This document shows positions 6,444 through 11,389 of a stretch of DNA of 11,389 bases, in pieces. The notes below the pieces were generated by a model. It searched no databases. It had not been told where the DNA came from and saw only the letters and a program-made list of their open reading frames with translations. Position 1 is the first letter of the stretch; each line of letters opens with the position of its first letter. This DNA comes from Angelakisella sp. (lineage in GTDB: Bacteria > Bacillota > Clostridia > Oscillospirales > Ruminococcaceae). The stretch covers positions 1-11,389 of the forward strand of contig JAAWEO010000045.1 in assembly GCA_022794295.1 (NCBI GenBank), written 5' to 3'. A program made the translations under genes and the position numbers.

Positions 6444-6451
6444 ACAAATGC
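6433..6451. repeat. 8-bp palindromic hairpin in the operon leader
   Basis: GCATTTGT (6433-6440) and ACAAATGC (6444-6451) are perfect arms around CAA. No T run follows, so it is not a terminator. It lies 45 nt before the first operon gene and covers the -35 box of the lysR promoter. It may be an operator or an mRNA 5' stem. Confidence 0.5.
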
Positions 6452-6495
6452 CGAGGAAATACGACATCGGAAAAAAGCAGAAAAGGAGAATTACC

Positions 6496-7512
6496 ATGAC
6501 CAAACGTGAACGCTTTGAAAAATTTCTTGCCAACCAGCCGGTGGACCGTGTCCCCGTGGCCTTCTTCCACCACTTCTGCGGCCCCGCCGAGTGGGGCAAG
6601 GGCCTGGAAAACGAAGACGCCTTTGAGCGGAATATCATGGGCCACAAATACGCCCGGGAAAAGTTCGATCCCGATGTGATCAAGATCATGAACGACACCC
6701 TGATGATCATGCCGGTGGATGTTTCCTTTGTCAAGACCGCCGCCGACCTGCGGAGGGTCCATGCCCCCGCCCTGGATTCCGAGTTTGTAAAAAAGACCCT
6801 GGAGCTGACCAAGCGGTCCCGGGCCTTCTACGCCGGCAGCGACGCCCCTGTTTACGCCACCGGGTTTTCCCCCTCTATGGTGCTGCGCAACAGCATGTGC
6901 ATTGGCGGCATCCCCGGGGAAGGGGATGAAAGCCAGCTGATCGGCTTCATCCAGTCGGACCCCGAGGCAGTTTCCGCCGCAATTAAAAATATTGCAGAGG
7001 ACATTGCCGCCATTAACGAGCTGCTGATCAAGGAGGGCGGCGTGGATGGCATCTACCTGAGTGTCAACAATCAGTCCAATTTCTTTACCGACGAGTTCTT
7101 CCTTGCCTATGTGGCCCCCCACGAGCAGGAGATGCTCCGCAAGGCCAACGAGCTGAGCAAGATCAACCTTTTGCACATCTGCGGCTACCACGGCCGTTCC
7201 AACCACCTGCACCTTTTCACCGGCTACGAGGCCGCCGCCTACAACATCGCGGTCTATGCCGAGGGCGTCTCCCTGAGCGAAGGGCGCAAGCTTTTTGGCG
7301 GCAAGCCGGTCTTTGGCGGCTACGCCCAGGATACTGTTATTTACCGGGGCACCAAGGAGGAGGTCAAAAAGGCCGCCTGGGATATTCTGGACGAGTGCGG
7401 CCAGGTAGGCGTAATGCTGGGGGCCGACTGCACCGTTCCCAACGATATTGACGAGACCCGCCTGGAATGGGTCCGGGAGGCCGCTGTGGAGTACGCCCAG
7501 CAGCACCGGTAA
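6496..7512 (+). CDS. UroD/MtaA-superfamily protein, copy 1
   Basis: This 338-aa cytoplasmic TIM-barrel protein belongs to the uroporphyrinogen decarboxylase superfamily. It is not the haem enzyme: the porphyrin-binding RxxRQAGR motif is missing, and the N-terminus reads PVDRVPVAFFHHF, close to an uncharacterised Firmicute subfamily with DRVPVGFWFHF. FDPDVIKIMND is another mark of that subfamily. His227-x-Cys229 (LLHICG) and Cys312 (LGADCTVPNDID) match the HxC...C zinc site of the methylcobamide:thiol methyltransferases MtaA and MtbA, which activates a thiol as methyl acceptor. A zinc-thiol reaction is therefore plausible; the substrate is unknown and no corrinoid protein gene is in the window. 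The ATG at 6496 has AAGGAG 7 nt upstream; the in-frame ATG at 6448 lacks one and lies in the 3' arm of the leader hairpin. It is the first gene of the operon; its paralog starts 20 nt later. Confidence 0.88.
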   Translation: MTKRERFEKFLANQPVDRVPVAFFHHFCGPAEWGKGLENEDAFERNIMGHKYAREKFDPDVIKIMNDTLMIMPVDVSFVKTAADLRRVHAPALDSEFVKKTLELTKRSRAFYAGSDAPVYATGFSPSMVLRNSMCIGGIPGEGDESQLIGFIQSDPEAVSAAIKNIAEDIAAINELLIKEGGVDGIYLSVNNQSNFFTDEFFLAYVAPHEQEMLRKANELSKINLLHICGYHGRSNHLHLFTGYEAAAYNIAVYAEGVSLSEGRKLFGGKPVFGGYAQDTVIYRGTKEEVKKAAWDILDECGQVGVMLGADCTVPNDIDETRLEWVREAAVEYAQQHR

Positions 7513-7532
7513 CCGGGGGAAAGGAGCCATCG

Positions 7533-8552
7533 ATGATGACAAAGCGGGAACGGTTCCGGCATTTTCTGAACAACGAACCGGTGGACCGGGTGCCGGTGGC
7601 CTTCTTCCACCATTTTATCCCATTTTCTGATTTTGGCAAGGGCCTGGAGGATGATACCGTTTTTGAGCGGAACATTGAGGGCCACCGTCTGGCCCGGAAG
7701 CTCTTTGACCCGGATATTGCCAAGATCATGAACGACTCGCTCTTTTTCATGCCCCTGGATGTCTCCTTTGTAGAAAAGGCCGCCGACCTGCGAAAGGTAG
7801 AGCCGGTCTCCATGGGGTCCCCCTTCGTCCGCCGCAGCCTGGAGCTGACAAAGCGGGTCCGGGAGATCTACGATGGCCCCGACGCGCCACCGGTATTTGT
7901 TACCAGCTGCTCCCCCACCTTTGTGCTGCGAAACAGCATGTCAGTCAACGGGATGCCCAATGTGGGCGGGGACGAAAGCCGGATAAAGGGCTTCATTGAG
8001 GAGGACCCAGGGGCCATTTCGGCAGCGGTTCGGGCGCTGGCGGAGGGCATTGCGGAGTTTAACCGCCTGCTGATCACCCAGGCAGGTGTGGATGGCATCT
8101 ATCTGAGCGTCAACAACCAGGCCAATTTCTTCCCGGAGGATATCTTTTCCACCTACATAGCCCCCCACGAAAAGGCGGTGCTGGACAGTGCCAATCAGCT
8201 GAGCCAAGAGAACCTCCTGCACATCTGCGGCATGGCCGGCCGGGCCAATAACCTGGCGCTGTTTGCAGATTTCAAGGCGGCGGCCTACAACTGGGCGGTC
8301 CATGCCGAGGGGGTCTCCCTGGCCCAGGGGAAAAAGCTCTTTGGGGGCAGGGCGGTGTTTGGCGGCTTCCAGCAGACCGGCCCCATCTACCAGGGCACCC
8401 GGGAGGAGCTGGAGCTGGCAGTCCAAAGCATCCTGGAGGAAAACGGGCAGCTGGGGATCGGGCTGGGGGCCGACTGCACGGTGCCTGCCGATATTGACGA
8501 TACCCGTCTGGCCTGGGCCCAGACAGCCGCAGCCAAATATGCCAACCGATAA
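7533..8552 (+). CDS. UroD/MtaA-superfamily protein, copy 2
   Basis: This 339-aa paralog of the preceding gene aligns end to end with it, more than half of residues identical by eye (MTKRERF, PVDRVPVAFFHHF, KIMND, DVSFV, VLRNSM, GVDGIYLSVNNQ, LLHICG, LFGG, GADCTVP). The putative zinc ligands are kept: His230, Cys232 and Cys315. The haem-enzyme porphyrin motif is absent here too. Differences gather at IPFSDF against CGPAEW after FFHHF and GMAGRANN against GYHGRSNH after HIC, places likely to line the active site, so the copies may differ in substrate or form a heteromer. AAAGGAG (7520-7526) serves the ATG at 7533 or the adjacent one at 7536; the latter would match the start of copy 1 exactly. 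Spacing of 20 nt before and 13 nt after places it firmly in the operon. Confidence 0.88.
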   Translation: MMTKRERFRHFLNNEPVDRVPVAFFHHFIPFSDFGKGLEDDTVFERNIEGHRLARKLFDPDIAKIMNDSLFFMPLDVSFVEKAADLRKVEPVSMGSPFVRRSLELTKRVREIYDGPDAPPVFVTSCSPTFVLRNSMSVNGMPNVGGDESRIKGFIEEDPGAISAAVRALAEGIAEFNRLLITQAGVDGIYLSVNNQANFFPEDIFSTYIAPHEKAVLDSANQLSQENLLHICGMAGRANNLALFADFKAAAYNWAVHAEGVSLAQGKKLFGGRAVFGGFQQTGPIYQGTREELELAVQSILEENGQLGIGLGADCTVPADIDDTRLAWAQTAAAKYANR

Positions 8553-8565
8553 AGGAAGTGGAACC

Positions 8566-9834
8566 ATGACACCACAGGTACAAAAACAATATATATCCAT
8601 TTTGCAGGAGGAGCTGGTGCCCGCTACCGGCTGCACCGAGCCTATCGCCATCGCCTACGCAGCCGCAAAGCTGCGCCAGGTCCTGGGCGTGGCCCCGGAG
8701 CGGGTGCTGGCAGAGGTTTCCGGCAACATCCTGAAAAATGTAAAAAGCGTTGTTGTCCCCAACACAGGCGGCTTAAAGGGGATCCGGGCTGCCATTGCCG
8801 TGGGGATCGTGGCGGGGGAGGCAGACCGGGAGCTTCAGGTCATCTCCTCGGTCCCTTCGTCCAGCCACGGGGCTATTGCCAGCTACTGCAGGGATACCCC
8901 CATCCAGGTGGCCTGCCCCGACACCCCCCATATCCTGGATATCTGCCTGACCGGGTGGGCCGGACAGGATGAGGCCACCGTTCATATTGCCGACCACCAC
9001 AGCAACATTGTCCTGATCCGCAGAAACGGAACGGTTCTGCTGGAAAAGCCCCTGGAGGTTTCTGACGGGGATGGCCTTACCGACAAAAGCTGCTTGAATC
9101 TGGGGGATATTCTGGAATTTTCCGCCACAGTGGACCTTTCCCTGGTGCGGGAGCTGCTGGAGCGGCAGATCCAGTGCAACAGTGCCATTGCCGCCGAGGG
9201 TCTGGAGGGGGATTGGGGCGCCAACATCGGCTCCACCCTGCTGAAGGAGTATGGCAGCGACATTAAGGTCGAGGCCCGCGCCTGGGCCGCAGCAGGCTCC
9301 GACGCCCGCATGAGCGGTTGCGAGATGCCGGTGGTCATCCTCTCCGGCTCCGGCAATCAGGGGATCACGGCATCCCTGCCGGTGATCCGCTACGCCAAAC
9401 ACCTGGGGGCAGGGGAGGAGCAGCTGCTCCGGGCCTTGCTGGTGAGCGATCTGGTGACGGTTTATCAGAAAGCGGGGATCGGCCGGCTGTCTGCCTACTG
9501 CGGCGCCATCAGCGCCGGGGTGGGGGCAGGCTGCGGCATCGCCTACCTTCACGGGGCGGACCAGGAGGCCATTGCCCACACCATCACCAATGCGGTAGCC
9601 ATTCTTTCCGGGACGATCTGCGACGGTGCAAAGCCCTCCTGCGCGGCAAAAATCGCCGCGGCGGTGGACGCCGGTATTTTGGGCTACCAGATGTACCGGG
9701 AGGGCCAGAGCTTCCGGGGAGGCGACGGGATTTTGGCGGAGGAGCTTTCGGACACCATTGCCAACATCGGCATCCTGGCCCGGGAGGGGATGCGGGGCAC
9801 TGATCGCACGATCCTTAAAATTATGACCGCCTGA
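8566..9834 (+). CDS. cyuA: L-cysteine desulfidase (UPF0597/CyuA) family protein
   Basis: This 422-aa cytoplasmic protein belongs to the UPF0597 family, whose studied members (archaeal MJ1025-type desulfidase, E. coli CyuA/YhaM) use an iron-sulfur cluster to break L-cysteine into pyruvate, ammonia and sulfide; the family is related to iron-sulfur L-serine dehydratases. Visible marks are VPATGCTEPIAIAYA (Cys23), VVPNTGGLKGI, ILSGSGNQGI, SAYCGAISAGVGAGCGIAYL (Cys312, Cys323) and SGTICDGAKPSCAAK (Cys352, Cys359); cluster ligands are expected among these cysteines. The ATG at 8566 follows AAAGGAAG (8551-8558), which overlaps the upstream stop region. Sulfide release from cysteine or a cysteine analogue is the likely role. 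Dehydration of serine or a similar hydroxy amino acid is the main alternative. Its place after two thiol-transferase-like genes and before a transporter suggests the final breakdown step of an imported compound. Confidence 0.88.
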   Translation: MTPQVQKQYISILQEELVPATGCTEPIAIAYAAAKLRQVLGVAPERVLAEVSGNILKNVKSVVVPNTGGLKGIRAAIAVGIVAGEADRELQVISSVPSSSHGAIASYCRDTPIQVACPDTPHILDICLTGWAGQDEATVHIADHHSNIVLIRRNGTVLLEKPLEVSDGDGLTDKSCLNLGDILEFSATVDLSLVRELLERQIQCNSAIAAEGLEGDWGANIGSTLLKEYGSDIKVEARAWAAAGSDARMSGCEMPVVILSGSGNQGITASLPVIRYAKHLGAGEEQLLRALLVSDLVTVYQKAGIGRLSAYCGAISAGVGAGCGIAYLHGADQEAIAHTITNAVAILSGTICDGAKPSCAAKIAAAVDAGILGYQMYREGQSFRGGDGILAEELSDTIANIGILAREGMRGTDRTILKIMTA

Positions 9835-9867
9835 TCCCCCCCTGGAATAAGAAAGGAGAGTAGTATT

Positions 9868-11040
9868 ATGGAGAACAAGGAAAAAAGTGCTTTTGCGAAA
9901 ACATTTTCCATTTGGTTCGGCTTGGGCGCCCTGATGTTCGGCACCTTCTGCGGGGCCAACATGGCCTCCGGCGTTTACGCGGCGGGGTACATCGTCACCC
10001 TGGGGGGCGGCTGGGCGCTGGTTTGGCTGGCGATGTTCTGCTTTGCGATGTCCTTCTTCTGCGCTGTCGGCCTCAACTTTGTCCGGGCCTTTCGGGTCAG
10101 CAACTACAACGCCTATTATCTGGCCCTGTACAATGTTCACAAGCCGGATGCAAATCCTATGCTGCGGGGCATCGTAACGGTCTTTTTCGATCTGTACACC
10201 ATGGCGATGGGCGTGGTCACGGTGGCGGCGACCATCTCCCTTTTTGCGGAGCTGATGAACACGCTGCTGGGGATCCCCAGCATGGTGGCAAGCATTGCCG
10301 GTGTTCTGCTGTTCACGGTGCTGACCATTTACGGCGCGGCCTTCCTGCGGAAGTTTAACACCATTATGACCGTCTCCCTGATCGTCTGCCTGCTGGCCAT
10401 TCTCATTGCCGTTGTAAGCATCCGGGGGAATGTGCTGCTGGAGCGGATCGGCAACTTTAACATCGGGCCGGAATGGGGTCTTGCCACTGTCCCTGCCCAC
10501 TTTATGATGATCCTCAACTACTGCTTCACCAACTCCAGCTGGGGCTCCACCCTGAGCAACTACTCCGACCAGATCCAGAGCAAGAAAGACGCCATCGGCA
10601 CCGGTGTCACCATTGGTGTTCTGGTCACCCTGCTATTCATTATGACCGGTCTGATCGTTCTGCCCTTTATGCCGGAGGTAATGGCGGGCACCCCCATCCT
10701 GATGATCTGCCAGCAGTATCTTTCCCCTGTGCTGACGATCATTTACTGGGTCGTGGTCATCTTCTCGGTGGTTTCCACCGCCCCCAGCTTTACCTACAAT
10801 TTTTCCAACCGGTGGGTCACCCTATGGAAGGGCGAGCAGGTTTCCCGCAAGGTAAAGTTCTTTGTGCTGTCCCTGGGGTATCTGCTGGTATGCTGGCTGA
10901 TCTCCGGTGTGGGGCTGATGGCTATTGTTCAGAAGGGTTATATCATGCTGGGCAAGATCGCCCTTTTCGCCATTGTAATCCCGCTGTTTATTTCCATTCC
11001 CCGTGTTTGGAAAAAGGACAAGGAGGAAGCGGCGGCTTAA
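9868..11040 (+). CDS. YkvI-like membrane transporter (APC-type fold)
   Basis: This 390-aa integral membrane protein has about ten hydrophobic segments, roughly at residues 12-33, 43-66, 102-134, 137-160, 164-186, 207-228, 243-268, 279-305, 331-355 and 358-378. The first reads FGTFCGANMASG and is broken by glycines, like the unwound TM1 of APC-superfamily carriers, and the following GGGWALVW fits the YkvI family (COG3949). Family substrates are largely unknown; small amino acids or related solutes are likely. The C-terminus is charged (KKDKEEAAA) and cytoplasmic. The ATG at 9868 has AAAGGAG 9 nt upstream. It is the last gene of the operon, 33 nt after the desulfidase, and is followed by a terminator, so it most likely imports the operon's substrate, though export of a product is possible. 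Confidence 0.8.
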   Translation: MENKEKSAFAKTFSIWFGLGALMFGTFCGANMASGVYAAGYIVTLGGGWALVWLAMFCFAMSFFCAVGLNFVRAFRVSNYNAYYLALYNVHKPDANPMLRGIVTVFFDLYTMAMGVVTVAATISLFAELMNTLLGIPSMVASIAGVLLFTVLTIYGAAFLRKFNTIMTVSLIVCLLAILIAVVSIRGNVLLERIGNFNIGPEWGLATVPAHFMMILNYCFTNSSWGSTLSNYSDQIQSKKDAIGTGVTIGVLVTLLFIMTGLIVLPFMPEVMAGTPILMICQQYLSPVLTIIYWVVVIFSVVSTAPSFTYNFSNRWVTLWKGEQVSRKVKFFVLSLGYLLVCWLISGVGLMAIVQKGYIMLGKIALFAIVIPLFISIPRVWKKDKEEAAA

Positions 11041-11097
11041 CACGGCGGTTTTTCTAAAAGTGTAATGCGGCGGCCGTCTGTGGGCGGTAATATGGCA

Positions 11098-11131
11098 AAA
11101 AGAAAGGATGGCAGGGGCTGTCCTTTCTTTT
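11098..11131 (+). terminator. Operon terminator
   Basis: AAAAGAAAGGA (11098-11108) pairs perfectly with TCCTTTCTTTT (11121-11131), with a small inner CAG/CTG stem. The T-rich 3' arm gives the release tract. It lies 58 nt after the transporter stop. A-richness at the 5' side means it could also work on the minus strand. Confidence 0.75.
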
Positions 11132-11313
11132 GGTGTCTGGGCGAGGTGAATGGGCCCTGCGGGCCAATTCTTGAATGTGTCTGTTTTAGTCCTGGACATA
11201 GGCTTCTGTTGTTTGCAGCGCCGTTTTCTTTTGGCTGCCACGCGCTGGTCTGGCCCTTCGCATTCCTGTCTCGTTCTAAAGGCCCTTTGTCTCGTTTCGC
11301 CTCCCCGGCGGGG
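11132..11313. other. Non-coding stretch, no gene seen
   Basis: No reading frame here has a ribosome site or family resemblance. The only structure noted is the palindromic GGCCC-TGC-GGGCC just after the terminator (about 11153-11165). The composition drifts to T/C-rich before the terminal repeat. Confidence 0.4.
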
Positions 11314-11369
11314 GGTTACTTTCTGTTGCGACAGAAAGTAACCAAAGAACGCCCAGGGGTTCCCCCTGG
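11314..11369. repeat. Interspersed hairpin repeat, inverted copy of the 5087-5188 architecture
   Basis: GGTTACTTTCTGT (11314-11326) pairs perfectly with ACAGAAAGTAACC (11331-11343) over TGCG, then CAAAGAA (11343-11349), then CCAGGGG (11353-11359) pairs with CCCCTGG (11363-11369). Read on the minus strand the order is GGTCCAGGG, CCCTGG, TTCTTTG, CTTTCT, AGAAAG, the same as in the middle repeat but without its extra TCGCCCTC hairpin. The element probably continues past the window edge (CCCGGGGG follows). Confidence 0.6.
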
Positions 11370-11389
11370 ACCCGGGGGACCGGCCAAAG

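Noticed and set aside
6496..8552. Haem-pathway uroporphyrinogen decarboxylase (hemE) for either copy
   Set aside because: The N-terminal RxxRQAGR porphyrin motif is missing, a zinc-type HxC...C signature is present, and no other haem genes are nearby.
8773..10500. Long minus-strand reading frame of 575 codons
   Set aside because: It runs antisense across cyuA, its intergenic gap and the transporter, has no ribosome site or recognisable motif, and its low-complexity Gly/His/Gln content is typical of antisense frames in GC-rich genes.
1..11389. CRISPR array or transposase-bearing element
   Set aside because: There are no regularly spaced identical repeats and no transposase, integrase or reverse transcriptase in any frame; the repeats are isolated hairpins.

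Overview
The window looks like chromosomal DNA from a GC-rich member of the Clostridia, most likely an Oscillospiraceae-type gut commensal (Oscillibacter, Flavonifractor or Lawsonibacter-like). The evidence is strong AGGAG ribosome binding sites, high-GC coding sequence with AT-rich promoter islands, Firmicute-type PncB and uridine phosphorylase, a clostridial FliB-like protein, and intergenic regions packed with GC-rich hairpins. The taxonomy is inferred from style and protein families; no rRNA or marker gene is present.

Left part (1-3470, + strand). A hairpin cluster is followed by a consensus-like promoter (126-154), a small membrane-anchored or secreted protein of unknown function (200-712), nicotinate phosphoribosyltransferase (pncB, 763-2223), an unknown 115-aa protein starting 4 nt after pncB (2228-2575), and uridine phosphorylase (udp, 2633-3394). 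PncB makes NAD precursors from nicotinate and PRPP, and Udp releases uracil and ribose-1-phosphate from uridine, so this is a nucleotide and cofactor salvage block. It ends in a bidirectional terminator shared with the convergent gene.

Middle part (3490-5349). On the minus strand, behind a near-perfect promoter, is a flagellin lysine-N-methylase (FliB) family gene. It is split by a frameshift at a short CT repeat near 3841-3845, so it is probably a pseudogene, a phase-variable gene or a sequencing error. The 500 nt beyond it hold no convincing gene but are full of inverted repeats: a ~138-nt branched, RNA-like fold (4901-5038), a run of hairpins (5061-5188), a terminator-like hairpin, and a perfect 15-bp palindrome.

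Right part (5350-11131). A LysR-type regulator on the minus strand diverges from a four-gene + strand operon: two tandem paralogous uroporphyrinogen-decarboxylase-superfamily proteins with an MtaA/MtbA-like HxC...C zinc signature, an L-cysteine desulfidase (CyuA/UPF0597) family protein, and a YkvI-like membrane transporter. Spacing is tight, each gene has its own ribosome binding site, and a terminator follows. This is the best candidate for an undescribed system: a LysR-controlled uptake and breakdown pathway for a thiol or sulfur-containing amino acid or derivative, with the UroD-like pair perhaps handling an alkyl-thiol step. The substrate is inference.

The last ~250 nt hold no gene but end in hairpins that match, in opposite orientation, the architecture of part of the 5061-5188 repeat.
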